A stretch of DNA of 64,000 bases from Petaurus breviceps papuanus (GCA_028583685.1 JAMXIF010001185.1:362997-426996); one strand, 5' to 3'. Positions 1 to 12,970 are shown, numbered from the stretch's first letter. Notes: generated from the letters alone by a model not told the origin. A program made the numbers and translations.

Positions 1-146
1 GGAATGATAATGAAAAATTGGATCTTATCTATCAGGTTAGTGAAGGGGATTGAAATTACATTTTGATGTAACTGGTGAAAGTACTGGGGACACTTAAGCA
101 GGAGAAGAGAAGACTTGATGGAAGAGGGTGATATTATCTTCTCTTT

Positions 147-1558
147 TTTTTTAAAAAGCAATTGGGGTTAAGTAACTTGCTCAAGGTTACAGGGCCAGTT
201 ATTTCTGGATGTGGTGCTAAGTATCTGAGCCCAGATTTGATGCCCAGGTGTAATGTAATACCAAGGAAAGGCAACTTCCCAGGTTCAAAATACCAGCATA
301 GGTGCTCTCTATTTTATTCAGTAACAAACCCAGAACAGAGAAGATCAAAACATGACATCATTCAAAATACAGCATTTACTAAGTGTGATTAAATCATCTC
401 CAAGGCCTACCCCACCCCAGGACTTTCCAATCATTCAATCAATTACAAAGTCTCTGTTCCAAATACTTCTCCACCCCTAGGCTATACCTTAATTAAGTCC
501 ACCACAAAGCCCCTCTTCTCAAATGGAGATTAGTTTCCAAACATAAGTAAAATACATTCATTTGCTCAACCATAGAACACAAAAAGGTCAAAAGTTCCCC
601 ACCCCTGGATCACAATTGAATCTACCCCAGAGTTACATCAAGTTTAAACACAGCACTTAATACCCAAATGGAGGTCTTTTCTTCATCTTGACACGAGGCA
701 AGTTCTCAGCAATCTTAGTTCCTGGAGAGACAAGGCTTAGCAAGGCCATAAGATACATTGCCAGTCCCTTCATGAATTTATCCTTTGTCTGTAGAACAGT
801 CCTAGAACCCCTGAACACATTAGCAAAGCCCTCTCCCAGGATTTCTGTAAACATACAACAAGAAAATCCTTCTTCAGGGCTTCTGAACCAACAGAAAGGC
901 TCCCAGACCCCTGCAACAACAGCACTGTCCTTCACCAGTGGACAGTATTCATTCTGTCTGCCGGACAGTCTCCAGACCCCTGCAACAACAGTACTGTCCC
1001 TCACCAGTGGACAGTATTCACTCTCAGTACTGTCCCTCACCAGTGGACAGTATTCACTCTCTGTCTGCAGGACAGTCTCAGGCCTTCTTAACCAAATGCC
1101 AGGTTCCAGGACTTCTTCAACAGGACAGTCTTTCACCAGTGGACAAATCTGGCAAAATAACATCAAAACAGACAGACAAAGTACCAGCAAAACAGCCATG
1201 TCTCCTCAGTCCTTGGCAGCTCAGGGGGCAGGTCTCAAAAGTCCAGGGCAATTCAAAGCGGCCACCAGCAATCTCTTAGTCTCTCCCTCTCCACGAGGTG
1301 CTGCTCCCAAAAAGAACTTCCGCCTCTCTCTTGTCTCTCCAAATCTACGTCACCAGCTCCTCCCAGTCAGGACTTTCTTTTCACATCAAAAAGTCCATCC
1401 CACAGGTGGGATTAACAAGCTCTGGGTTTTAATACAATCAATTTGAAAACCAAGCCAATACAGGGGAATCTTTAATTGCCATTACTATCACACCAGGTCA
1501 TCCCAACACTGGAGCTGGTGCTCTTACTAGCTGTGCTACCTGGCCACCCCGATATTAT
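147..1558 (-). mobile_element. tRNA-type SINE split by LTR copy A
   Basis: The SINE body (CAATTGGGGTTAAGTAACTT, then GTGGTGCTAAGTATCTGAG) stops at 248 and resumes at 1493 with GTCATCCCAACACTGGAGC and the head CTACCTGGCCACCCC. The intervening DNA is the LTR. The GTGGTGCTAAG subtype resembles the SINEs at 49773 and 63330. Confidence 0.8.
249..1492 (-). mobile_element. Solo LTR of an endogenous retrovirus-like family, copy A (fossil)
   Basis: A 1244 bp element bounded by TG..CA and flanked by a 5 bp direct repeat CCAGG (244-248 and 1493-1497). Its minus strand carries an AATAAA signal near the 3' end (about 309). The same family recurs at 20718-21721 in the opposite orientation. No internal retroviral region is seen next to it, so it is a solo LTR. 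It is about 240 bp longer than copy B because of a local tandem array of a GGACAGTATTC-containing unit at about 930-1090. It landed in an older SINE. Age moderate; the family name cannot be assigned by eye. Confidence 0.8.
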
Positions 1559-2565
1559 CTTTTCTTAAGTATTTGAATGGCCCATCACCTAGAAGAAGGA
1601 TTTGTTTTGATTGGCCCCTGAGGGTAGATCTGGTCAATGGAGGAAGTTTACAGAAAACAATAATTTTAACTCGATATAAAAAAGTATTCATTTTTAAAAC
1701 TGTGCAGAATTCTCATTGGTTGCTTTGGGAGGTAATGACTTCACTCGATATTTTCAAGTGAAGTCAAGATGACCAGTCAGTAGAGATAATATAGATGGGA
1801 ATATTCTTCAGGTAAAAGTTGGCCTAAGATCACTTACATCATTGAGAAGCTATGAATATATGATGATTGAGTACAAATAAATTATCATTATATCGATCCA
1901 AATATTGGTCACTTGGAAATGAGAAAAGATTCTTTAAATCAGATTTCATTGAAAAAGCATCTATCTATTTATGTATTTAACTCTGTTTGTATCTACCTAC
2001 TTATCTAACAACTCCTATCTATCTAATCTATCTGTCTGTATCTGTATATCTACTTCTATCATCATCAAGCTTAACTAAATGGTAACTAAATTGAAAAATT
2101 TACCAATGGCAGTTTTTACTCAAGTTTTCCATACAAGCCAGATCTGAGTGTGGGAGGAGAGGAGAACGGGGGATGTGACCTATTTGTGGACCCATGTTAA
2201 AAATTCACAAATTTTTAAAATTTCAGAGTCTTTAATCTTCTCAAAGAGGTATAAGCTGCCAAGTAGTTAGTAACCCTTTATTATGCACCTGCTATGTGCC
2301 AGGCAACGTGTTAAGTGCTGGTAGGGCTTTTAGAGATCCAGTACCCTCCTTATTTTACAAATGATATATGAACAGAAAGAGAAAGAGACTTGCTGAAATA
2401 CAGTGTATTGCTTTTTTATTTGCTTAGATTCTTTTATATGATTTTTGTTTCAGTTTTTCTCTAACTACAGGTAGAGTCTGTTTCATCTTTTTTGTATGTG
2501 TTCATCCTACCTTAGCTTTTACTTTTGGTAAAAAGTAAAGCTCAGATGGTAGATCTTACTTGTGC
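1559..2565. other. Intergenic, mostly unassigned; ATCT-rich patch and old repeat tail
   Basis: No gene is seen. An imperfect ATCT/TATC patch lies at about 1960-2060. At about 2240-2340 the words TTTATTATGCACCTGCTATGTGCCAGGCA mark an ancient interspersed-repeat tail common in marsupials, followed by a weak MIR-like stretch to about 2400. Confidence 0.4.
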
Positions 2566-2567
2566 TG

Positions 2568-2840
2568 CTTCAATTTGTCAACTAGGTGATATAGCGGATA
2601 GAATGCTAGGCCTGGAATCAATAAGAACTGTATTCAAATCTAGCCTCAGACATATAATAATTATGATTTTGGGAAAGTCATTTAACCTTCCTGACCCTCA
2701 GTCTCCTCATCTGTAAAATGAAGATGATAACAACATCTCCCTCCTAGGATAGCTGCAAGGGCAAAATGGGATACTTTTTATAAAGAAAGTATTTGCAAAT
2801 AGTACTTAAATTACTATTTAAATTATTATTATCATTATTA
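2568..2840 (+). mobile_element. MIR/Mar1-like SINE, diverged
   Basis: The order AGGTGATATAGCGGATAG, GCCTGGAATCAATAAGAACT, GGGAAAGTCATTTAACCT and CTCATCTGTAAAATGAAGAT matches the MIR/Mar1 plan: tRNA-like head, core, then CTGTAAAATGA. Confidence 0.75.
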
Positions 2841-3454
2841 TTTTACTATTTTATTACATTCTTTAGTTTATCAATAAATACAGTAATACATCTTTCAGGA
2901 GGTCCCTTCCTTTTCTCTCTCCAACCCTTGCCTAATATGAATTAAGCCAAGGTAATCAGGACTTTGATTCAGGATCAGTAATTTGTTATGAGGATGGAAA
3001 TGTAAAGGTCTGTGGATAATACTTTACTCCTTTAAGGGAAAAAAATGGGAAACAAGACAGAGCTTGGGATAGTGGCAGAAATGTGATAAGTGAAAGCAGA
3101 TGAAAGATGATAGTCAGAGAGATTCCTTCAGGGGAAGCATTTGGAGGGCTATTCTCTCTATTCCTGCTTCCTCAATTGAGGTGGAAGAGAGAGGAAAGAA
3201 GTGTAACTCATGAAGAAAAAAGCCTGCTCCCAGATCAGGGAGCTGCTCCTTTTAGAGCCAGTCGCAATGTCTATTCAGGGGTTACATGTTAACCTATTCC
3301 AGCCAGGAGAAAAGAGGATTCCAGGAATTAGAGTATCCCATTAAAAATAAATTTTAGAGAGAGGGACCTGTTTACAATCACCTCTCTGTACAGTACTGGA
3401 GCATGAAAAGGTGCATTTCAGATAGAAGAAGGCCCAGAAAAAAAGCCAGACCTC

Positions 3455-4110
3455 AACTCTCTCTGGAGATCTATATTTTCCTGCAGGTTCCTCAAACTTC
3501 CTATAAAGGAAAGCAAGAATATGGCTTGGTAGAAAGGGAGACTTTATTGAAAGTATTTAGGACAGTCTAATCATTGGAGAGAAGGCTGCTGTGGGGAGAG
3601 GGAAAAGTTTTCTTATGAAAAAAGGTCTCTTGAGAGTATATCTGTTAGCATAGAATGTTCTCTGAGAGAGGGTGATGGGGAACATTTCAGGAATATGACA
3701 ATTCAGGTAGATCTTTAATCTCTACTGGAGGGTCATACTTTCCAGTGAGTTCCTCTGCCTTCTCAATCCTAAGGACAATCTTTCTTACAATGTTTTCCCT
3801 GTTAGACTTCTCTGGTTTTCTTGACTGACAGTTTGGACAATCATGGAGCCAAAGTACATCAGAAAGGTCAAGAAGAATAGACCTCACTCCCACTTTGTTC
3901 AAGACCATTGCTGTCAGCACCTTCTACTGTCCTCTAAAACCCCTTGTACCTCAGGGGATCACCTGCCCACTCACTAGTTCAAGAAATGAGAAATAACTTT
4001 CCTGAGGCATAAAGAAATCAAGTAACCCACCCCACAGGCACCCAAGAAATCATAAACATAGTTGACACTATCATCCTAGTCTATTTAATAAAATTGAGTG
4101 CTTTTTTTCT
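3455..4110 (-). mobile_element. Possible LTR-like fossil, unassigned
   Basis: On the minus strand CAATAAAGTCTCCCTTTCTACC (near 3530) resembles the polyadenylation region of an LTR. A short frame at 3687-3920 (77 aa, with CPNC) lies upstream of it and matches nothing I know. Borders are not defined and no partner copy is present, so the call is weak. Confidence 0.3.
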
Positions 4111-5790
4111 CTCTCTATGCTTTGTTTCTCAAAAGTCACCTCTGTTAGTGGAGAAGTTGTTGGAAAAAAAGAAACTCCCAAATATCCACCAATAACTAGA
4201 ATCTAAGTAAATAGGACCCAGGTAAAAGAAGTCCAGTCTCTTTTTACTGAATGATGGTGCTTTTTTTTTCTTGTTGGGGTTCTTATAACCTTCTTTTAGT
4301 TTGATAGCACCCAATAGAATTTGATTTTTGCTGGCAAAGCCTTAGACAACCCAAGACCACTCCCTTGTACTGATAAGGAATTAAGAGTGGACATTAATAA
4401 GAGACCTGTAAATAAGGACAATTCATTAGGTAGCAATTTGAAGGATGGAATATGAAGAAGAATGGTTTGGAGGCTATTTCAATGGTATAGGGGATTTAAT
4501 GGAATAGGGGATTCAGTGGTAATAAGGGCTTGTGTGGCTGTGGCATCGGGGGAAAGAGAAAGGAGAGGGAAGATTTGAAAAGGTTTGCAGAATTGATAGA
4601 ACAAACAGCAAACTGATCACATGTTGAAATAATACCACCTTTTCAAATATTGGAGAGTGGATAAATGGAGATGTTAGTGATAGGAATAATCAAAGCAGAT
4701 AAAGATTTTAAAAAGAACATTGATTTTGAACATGTTGAATCTAAGGTGTTGGTGGAACATCAAAGTAGAGATATAATTTTAACAAATGGAAGTGTAAGTC
4801 TAATTTTCAGAGGAAAGGTCAGGACTAGAGGTAGGGATTTGGGAATCATTTTCATAAAGAAAGATACCATCCATTTGGGAGTTATCTGTGAAAAAGTGAG
4901 ATTACCCAGGGAGAGAAAGGAGAAGAGAGCCCAGGACAATACCTTGAATAACTCACTTATTGAAATATCAAAAAGAAACAGAAACAGTGAGTTAGAGAGA
5001 GAAAAGATGATTTTGGTGTTTCAGAAAAAAAGTGTTATTTCTGGGGTTTGAAATGTGTTTTTAGAGGGATCAGAGGAAACATATACTAAACTCCTTTATA
5101 GATACAGCCTGGGCTGTAACTGAATTGGCATGTCATCATATAGACCATCTTCCAGTTACTGGAACCTCCAGTTCAGAACATCCCATAATAGAGAATAGAG
5201 AGCTGTCCTCAAGGCCAGAATGACCTGTTAAGTATAGCCTGACATATGCTAGCTGTGTGAGTCTGGACAAGTCCCTTAACTTTTCACTTCATCTAAGACT
5301 GAAAGTTTCAGAGCAGGTGACCATCCATAAGAGAGTTTGTCTAAATATTTTTGTTGCAGAATTATTTATTATCATGTTGTCTCCCCATTAGAATGTAAGC
5401 TCCTTTAGGGAAAGGATTGTTTCATTTTTGTTTGTGAATCCTTAGTGGAATGACACAATGGATAGATATAGCATGGCCTTTACTGTAAGAAATGATGATG
5501 AGGAGTTTCAGAAACAAACAAAAAAAAACTAGGAAGATTTATATGCAGTAATGCAAAGTAAAGTGGATAGAGCAAGAACAATTTATATAATAGCAACATT
5601 ATAGTATAATCAGCTTTGTAAGATTTATGAACTCTGACAAACACAAAGGCCAACCATGATTTCAGAGGACTCATTATGAAACAAGCTGTCTACCTCCAGA
5701 TATAGTGCAGATTGAGGCATATTTTATTTTACTTCCTTTCTCTCTATCTTCTCCCCCACTCCTGTTTTTCTGTCTCTGCCTCTCTCTCTC
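4110..5790. other. Intergenic; possible old interspersed repeat and L2 tail
   Basis: At about 4640-5000 the sequence (GGATTTGGGAATCAT, ACCCAGGGAGAGAAAGG, GAGCCCAGGACAATACCTTG) recalls a widespread mammalian interspersed repeat that I cannot name, so the open frame at 4665-5051 is probably not a gene. At about 5370-5450 GTTGTCTCCCCATTAGAATG followed by TAAGCTCCTT is an L2 3' tail. Confidence 0.45.
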
Positions 5791-5791
5791 T

Positions 5792-5948
5792 CTTTTTTTG
5801 CTTTTTGAAGGGGGAAGGCAGGGCAATTGGGGTTAAGTGACTTGCCCAAGGTCACATGGCTAGTAAGTGTTAAGTGTCTGAGGCCGGATTTGAACTGAGG
5901 TCCTCCTGACTCCAGGGTTAGTGCTCCATTCACTGTGCCACCTAGCCA
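5792..5948 (-). mobile_element. tRNA-type SINE
   Basis: A reverse copy: T-rich tail, CAATTGGGGTTAAGTGACTT, GCCCAAGGTCACATGGCTAG, GTCCTCCTGACTCCAGGG, CACTGTGCCACCTAGCC. Nearly full length, about 155 bp. Confidence 0.9.
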
Positions 5949-5949
5949 T

Positions 5950-8865
5950 TTGTTTTACATGACTATACATGTTTGTAATGGCTTCTGTTTTTCTTACCTC
6001 CTCAATGGATGGGGGAAGGGAGAGAATCCATAACTGAAAATAAAGTAAAATAAAGTTGAACTAGGAAAAAAAGAAAAGAAAACTGGCTGTTCATATCTTT
6101 GAAGATGTGTTTATTGGGGGGAATGACTCTGGTTCTTATAAATTTAAATCCATTCCTTATATATTTTTGATAGGAGAGATTTATCAGAGAATGTTACTAT
6201 AAATAAATTTTTACCTTTTATCTTCTAATTTGAGCTATTTTAGATTTATTTGTAAAAAAAACTTTGTAAATTCTTATCATTAAAATTTCCCAATTTATCT
6301 TTTGTGATCCTCTCTACCATTTGCTTATGTATGAACCTTCCCTCATCAGTATATGTAGGAATCTTTTTCTGTAAACCATATTGCCTCTGCAAGAAAAGAA
6401 GTCTGACAGATCTAATCCTTCACATCTTCAATATAGCCTATCTGGAGGCAGGAAAGTTTCTTTAAGCTGTGAGGTTTTTGTTACACCAGGCTCTTCCTTC
6501 TATATTCCTTTTGCCTAAAAGCAAAATGTCATTGAGACCAGGAAAAGAGAAATGAAGTTGAGTTTCACTGATTGATGTAACTATATATTTTCTCACTTAG
6601 TCAACAGTGGAGTAGAGCAGATACAAAAGGGAAAACTAATGTGGTTGAATCAGGAAGGAACATGATGTTTTCTTTCATTGCTTCAATTGTGACTTGGCTG
6701 TTAAGTTTAATCCTATTTTCATGGACACGAACTGGAACGAAATAGCACAAATAACAGCTACTCATAATTATATAATACCTTTCTCCTGATAATCTTGAGT
6801 TGATTGACATAAGGTTGTAAGAATTTATACTTAACTTTAGGCTATGTTGTACTTGGTAAGAAGGAATGATTGGAACAGGTTTCTAATGACTTCAGAAATT
6901 ATATTCTACGTTTAAAAAGTATTAAACCTTACTGATATTAAATACAAGGCCTAGGAATGACAATTATATTTTCTTTCCCTCTTCCCCCTTTCCCAGGAGT
7001 CCTCAGAGTTCAGAGCATGAGTGGTAATTTCACAGTGGAATGAAAAAAGTAACTGATTTGCAGTCAAGGCTTGTATTCTTGTCTCATTTACTAGGCATAA
7101 GACTTTAGTCCAGACTTAGCTTCACTAAGCTTCAGCTTTCTTATCTCTAAAATGGGCATAATACCATATGCTTAAATTATTTCAGTGCATTTTTTCTTTC
7201 TAACTTTTTAAATTAAGGTGATGATTCTAATGACTTAAAAGTATAACACAAAAATAATGATTAGTTGGAAATTGAAGTTCAAAATAATGGAGGAGATAGT
7301 AAGAGAGTAACAAACTCTAAAATATTCAAATCAATTGGCCATAGTCAAATACATCACAGGTAGCTGAACACATTTTTAATTCTTGAACTGCCTTTTTTTT
7401 GAGAAATTGATGATGAACTGGTCAGGAGCCATGGGCTTAGAACCAAGTAGTTTCCCTGATCCCAGTGAAGCTGGATATTTTAAACTCTAAGCCATGAGCT
7501 TGACATTCATTCATAGAAAGGGTCTAGAATATATTAGGAAAAAGGTGATAACCCTAAGACAGTTTGGGTTCATTAAGAACCAGTCAAACTAGATTGATTT
7601 CATCTCCTTATTGACTAGTTTATAAGGCTAGTAAAGAAATCAAAGTATTACTTAATAAAGCCATTTCTGTAGTATGATGTCCACTTGTGGGTGCTATAAT
7701 CTGAAAGACATTGATAAGTAAATGAATTCAAAAGAAGATGACCAGAATACTGAAGATTGTTGAATTCATTCTGTGAAGATTTGGTCAATAAACCTAGCAT
7801 GTTCATTTTGTAGAAGAAATGTCTCACAAGGCACACAATAGGTAGGAGTCTTCAAAAAATTGAAAAACTATAATATGGCAGAAGAACTAGAGTTGTGTTT
7901 TTTTGTCCTTGGAAATAAGAATAGCCAGAAGACATAATATTCCTTACAAATGCATATCCAAAAATGAAATATACTGCCTTGGGTATATAGTGATTGTTTT
8001 ATCCCTGAAAGTCTTCAAAAACAGATAAAATGGCCACTTCTCTTGAAGGTTGAGCACAGGATTTCATACTTTGGGTTTTGGGTTGATCTGGTATATTTCT
8101 GAAAAGTTATGGTTATAATGGGTCAAATATAATGGGTATAATCCTGTCAAAAGTCAATTATATTTGAAATTGAGAGGGATTGTGGTTATAATTATGACTT
8201 TGAAACTTACTAGTTTCAAATATGGACAAATCACAAACCTTTCTGAGTCTCTCCTTTCCTGAAAAATAGAAATGATCTCTTTGCCTTCTACTTTTGAAAA
8301 AGTAAAATTGTTGAGGGGTCTTTTTTGGGGGGGAGGAAGGAGTGAAACATTGCTTTTAAAACTTTAAAAAATTGTAATTTATTAATGCAATGTATATAAT
8401 GTGATAGAGACATAATGTTGTTTAGTGGATGGCAGGTCAACCTTACAGTTGTTAAGGGTAGAGTTCAAGCCATGCCTTAAATTTAAGCTAGCTTTGTGAC
8501 CATCAAAAAGTCATTTACTTGCAGATAGGTATCAGTGGAGAAAATTTCAGCAACAGGAATTTGCCACTGATAAACTTGGAGATATGGACAAAAAAGTAAA
8601 ATATTTGATTAATATAAAGGGTTATACATTTAAGCTGTTATTTTTAGTAAATCAGAATCTTGTTTTCTTTACTAAGGCTAATGCTCAGTAGATTTTTGAC
8701 TTTATAATTGCCTTACAGGACAATTCACTATTTATAGACCTTTTTCTTTTCCTCTATTATTTTATATAATTTATATAACATACATAAGCATATATATATA
8801 ATATTTATATAATTTATTATAAATTGTAATCTAATTTAAAAAGTTCTTTCCAAAGATACACAGTA
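5950..8865. other. Intergenic, mostly unassigned unique or decayed DNA
   Basis: The only repeat I can name is a MIR-type SINE on the plus strand at about 7045-7170 (GATTTGCAGTCAAGGC, CTTATCTCTAAAATGGGCAT). An AT-rich stretch lies at about 8750-8830. No gene-like frame is seen on either strand. Confidence 0.5.
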
Positions 8866-8869
8866 TTTG

Positions 8870-9535
8870 GGGGGAAAAAAACCTCACTATTTGACAAAAA
8901 CTAGTACAAAAACTGGAAAATGGTGTGGCAGAAATTGGGTGTAGACCAACATCTCACACTATATCCCAAGATAAAGTCAAAATGGTTACGTGATTTGGAC
9001 ATAAAGGGTGATACTAAATGCAAATTAGATGAGCATGGAATAGTTTACCTGTCAGATCTATGGAGAAGGGAAGATTTTATGATCAAAAAAGAGATAGAGA
9101 GTGTTACAGTGTATAAAATGAATAAATTTGATTGCATTAAATTATAAAATGTTTATACTAATAAAACCTAAGCAGCCAACACTATTAAGAAATAAATTGG
9201 GATGGGGCAGCTAGGTGGTGCAGTGAGTAGAGTGCTGGCCCCAGAGTCAGGAGGACCTGAGTTCGGATCTGGCCTCAAACACAACACACACACACACACA
9301 CACACAAACACACACAAACTAACCGTGTGACCTTGGGCAAGTTACTTAACCCCAACTGCCCTCCAAAAAGCAAAAAAAGAAAGAAAGAAAGGAAGGAAGG
9401 AAGGAAGGAAGGAAGGAAGGAAGGAAGGAAGGAAGGAAGGAAGGAAGGAAGGAAGGAAGGAAGGAAGGAAGAAAATAGGGATGGGGGGAGATTTACAGCA
9501 AGTTTCTCTGATAAACATTTCATTTTTGAGAAGTA
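8870..9535 (+). mobile_element. L1 ORF2 C-terminal fragment, split by a SINE
   Basis: The frame at 8920-9147 (KLGVDQHLTLYPKIKSKWL, DLWRREDFMI, YKMNKFDCIKL) matches the C-terminal part of L1 ORF2 as found again at 35.2-35.4 kb. After the SINE, TTTACAGCAAGTTTCTCTGA at about 9492 continues the same L1. It is truncated at both ends and inactive. Confidence 0.8.
9206..9472 (+). mobile_element. tRNA-type SINE with internal CA repeat and long GGAA tail
   Basis: Head GGCAGCTAGGTGGTGCAGTG, body ending CCCCAACTGCCCTCC. It is flanked by near-identical 12 bp repeats (AAATTGGGATGG at 9194-9205 and AAATAGGGATGG at 9473-9484), so target-primed insertion into the L1 is clear. A CA repeat (about 9272-9318) sits in the body and the tail has grown into a GAAA/GGAA array (about 9378-9472). 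Confidence 0.92.
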
Positions 9536-9539
9536 GCTA

Positions 9540-11460
9540 AGCTGGTAGCTCCTGAGGATGTCCAGACAGAATCTGAGGAGCTCCAGAAGAATAACGTTAG
9601 CTCTTCTGACATTAGTGACCAGAGCACATATGAAGGAGAAATCTTCTAGGCAAAGATCACATTGAAATATCAGTAAGAGCTTTGGAAGGATCCCAGATCA
9701 AGAGCAACCCCTGAGGGAAGTTTCTGGGGAGATGGAGGAGTAGGTCAGAAAATTCCAAGCTCTCAAGATTTCCCCCCACAAAAGAGTTAAAATGACACCT
9801 TAGGGTGAAAAAACTGTGGTGTGGAGATAAATAAGAATAGGGGCACAACCCAGGTCTTCCTGGGACAATTTGAGAAGATCAGAAGAAAAATCTGAGGACT
9901 AAGTTTGGTACCTGTGAAGAGTAAACACTTCCAGGCTAGGTTACACTTTAACAAGTGTCAAGGCACTTTAACAACAAGCTGCAAGTCCTGGGGTTAGTTG
10001 GTTGAGAGCTCCAACTACAGGAACTTTTAACCCCCATAGTGAGGGGAGTTGGACGTCTGAGCCCAGGGAAGATTGTGGAACCTCTGCTGAGAAGGAATGC
10101 CAGACCCAGATGTGCTGTGATGAGTGGTCCCAGGGTGAGACAGAACCAGCAAACACCTGGGGAATGCAGAAGCAGTGAGGCAGAAAAACCCTTGCTGTGG
10201 GCACTTACAGGAGGTTGGAGATTTGGCTTGTCAATGTCGTAGTCAAAATGTCATAGTCAAATTCCAAAATCTCCAGCTCAAGGATAAAATATTAAGAACA
10301 TCAAGATTAAAATAATTTAAATATCATGATGCTTTAATTAGAATCATATAAAACCTAGCAGGCTAGAAGGGAAAACTGAAGATCTGAGGCAAGAGGCACC
10401 ATTTCTCATACCCAGGGCTAGAGGTAATTACAAAAATTAAGATATTACCACAAAAATATGCACAGGCAAGGGAGAAAGAATCCAAACATAGAAAGGTATT
10501 ATGGGAATAGAGATGACCAGGGTTCATCTTCAGAGGAAGATATTGAAGTAAAGAAACCCTAAAAGAGTAATGTCAAATAGTCACCTGCCCAAAAAAATTC
10601 ATTAGAAGATCTTAAAAAAATACCTTAAAAATCAAATGACAGAGATAGAGGAAAAACTAAAAAAAAAATAAAATAAGAATATTCCAAGAAAAACAATAAG
10701 GTTATGAAAGGAAATGCAACCAATTGGAAAAGGAGATCCAGAATCTTAAGGAAGAAAATGACACCTTGAAAATTAGCATTGGGCAAAGTAAAGCCAGTGA
10801 AATTGTAAAAGATCAAGATATAATTAAACAAAATATGAATAATGAAAAAATAGAAGAGAAAGTTAAACTTAAGGAAAACAACATATTTAGAGAATAAATC
10901 AAGAAGAGAAAATAAAAAAATAATGGGAATAACCAAAAGTTATGATCAAAAAAGGAATCTTAATACAATAATACAAGAAAAAATTAAAGAAAATTTTTCT
11001 GACACATTACAACAAGGGAGGAAAATAGAAATAAAAAAATCAATTGATCACCACTTAAAAGAGATCCTATGAGGAAAACTCATAGGAATGTCATAGTTAA
11101 ATTCCAAAATCTCCAGCTCAAGGATAAGATATTAAGAACATCAAGAGATAAAATAATTTAAATATCATGGTGCCCCAATTAGAATCATATAAAACCTAGC
11201 AGTAGAGACATTAAAGGACTGCAGGTCTTAGGACATAATATATCAAAGAGCAAAAGAATGGGGACTCTGGATGAAAAGATTGTATACTGCAAAGTTAAAT
11301 GTCCTGATTAAAAAAAAATGGATATTTGATAAACTCTCAGACTTATAAAACTTTGTAAAAAAAAATTCTGAACTTAATAGAAGATTCAACCTACAAGAAC
11401 CAAGAGAAATATAAGGTACTTAACAAAGACTGATTATAAGGGATTCTTGAAGACAGACTA

Positions 11461-11528
<68 letters not shown>

Positions 11529-12060
11529 AAATTTGCAAGATTCTTATTAATAATAAGGTAGCTTATAAGAAAGATTGGGGGTAAACCTTAGCATGATATG
11601 AATTTAAAAATTAAAACCATTTAGGAACAGCTAAAATGAATAATTATTTTATACAAATGAGGTGCAAGAGGAAGAATGATTCAGAGGAATTAGATGGAGG
11701 GGGAGTACTGGTACTTTTGGTAACCTACTTTCATCGGGAATGGGTGTAAGAAGGAACAATACATGTATATTTAGAAAAGTATAAAAGTCTTCTAAACTTG
11801 GAAGAAATAAAATGATAGGGGCATAGGGAGAGGGGAGAGTACAAGGGAGGGATCTTTAGAGGGGAGAATGAGGGAATAGGTAAAAGGGTATTAAAAGTTA
11901 TAGAAGGTTGTTTAGATTTATGGGAATGGTAGGGTAAGGGAGGGATTCTTGGAGGGGGTAGGCAAGTCATAGGAGGGCAAGATAGTGGGTAGAAGTAAGT
12001 AGGGAAGGCAGGAGGGATAGGAAACAAGAGATATGCAGAAACAAAAACAAAGATCAGGAG
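9540..12060 (+). mobile_element. L1/HAL1-type element, decayed
   Basis: GGGGAGATGGAGGAGTAGG near 9730 resembles the 5' end of an L1-type element. A coiled-coil-like, lysine- and glutamate-rich stretch follows at 10.6-11.0 kb. A block containing AAATTCCAAAATCTCCAGCT occurs at 10260 and again at 11100, an ORF1-like C-terminal piece that is duplicated. A purine-rich 3' UTR (GGGAGGG words) runs from 11.69 to 12.05 kb. A TA/GA microsatellite lies at 11466-11526. No ORF2 is seen. Confidence 0.6.
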
Positions 12061-12970
12061 TAGAATATGTTTGGGAAAGCATATGTCTACATATGTATGT
12101 ATATATGTATATGTCTACATATACACACACACAACTATAGAGAAACATATCTAAACTTTATTGTAGTCTTCTGGGAGGAGGGGAAAAAAGAACATAATGA
12201 AAAAGTGCACAGTAGAGAACAAAAGAAAACTCACAAGGAAGTGAAGAAAAGATCGAAAATTCTCAACACAACATGTATTATTTATCACACAGGGTTTCTT
12301 GAAATGAAAATTTATTCTTACATATTTTAAATCCTCTCTTATGTTCTGCTATGCACATTACATGCTTTTTTTTTCTTTCTCACTTTGCATTTAAGTTCCA
12401 ATATTTAAGTTTATGATATGTTTTTGTTTCTTTCCTCTATTTCATATTTGTGTTCTGACCTTTGAGTCTAAAATTAAAAAAAAAGAGAGAGAAACCCCTG
12501 TACCTGAAAGCAGAGAAAAAAAAATTGTGAGGGAGAGCAAGTGGGTCCCAGAGACCCCATGGCAAGAAAAATTTTCTAGGCAGAGCACAGTATCAAAGCA
12601 GTTCTACAGACCCTTGAAGAAGGTGATTAACTTTGAAAATCAGAAACTAGACAAAATAGATCAAGTCCATTCTATTCAGTTCCAAAACTTGGCCCAAACA
12701 AAGCTTAGCAATGCTAAACACAGATATTGAGGCTACTGGAATTAAAGAGAGAGAGAGAGAGAAAAATTCTGAAAAGTATAAAATGATACCTTAGTTTGAA
12801 AGACTTTCAGGTGACAAATCCAAGAAGGATAGTAGCCCTACGACAAGTCCAGGTAAATCCTCAAAAAAAAAAAAAAAAACTTGGCCTCAAAGACAGTAGA
12901 ATTATCTAGAAGAAATGAAACAAAAGACATTAATTGACAAAACTACAGAGTAAAAAAATGATGCAAGGAA

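Noticed and set aside
657-1446. Overlapping open frames of up to 252 aa on both strands
   Set aside because: They lie inside LTR copy A. The same frames recur in LTR copy B at 20.7-21.35 kb and contain the tandem array. They are repeat sequence and not a host gene.
3687-3920. 77 aa minus-strand frame with a CPNC motif as a possible zinc-ribbon protein
   Set aside because: Only one CxxC pair, no second pair, and LTR-like sequence close by.
4665-5051. 128 aa frame on the plus strand
   Set aside because: The surrounding words resemble a dispersed mammalian repeat; no splice sites or family features seen.
9206-9260. tRNA gene at SINE heads
   Set aside because: The tRNA-like head (GGCAGCTAGGTGG, GAGTTCGGATC) is a SINE promoter remnant. 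No full cloverleaf is present here or in the other copies.
9378-9472. CRISPR-like regular repeats
   Set aside because: Simple GGAA microsatellite with no spacers. The genome is mammalian.
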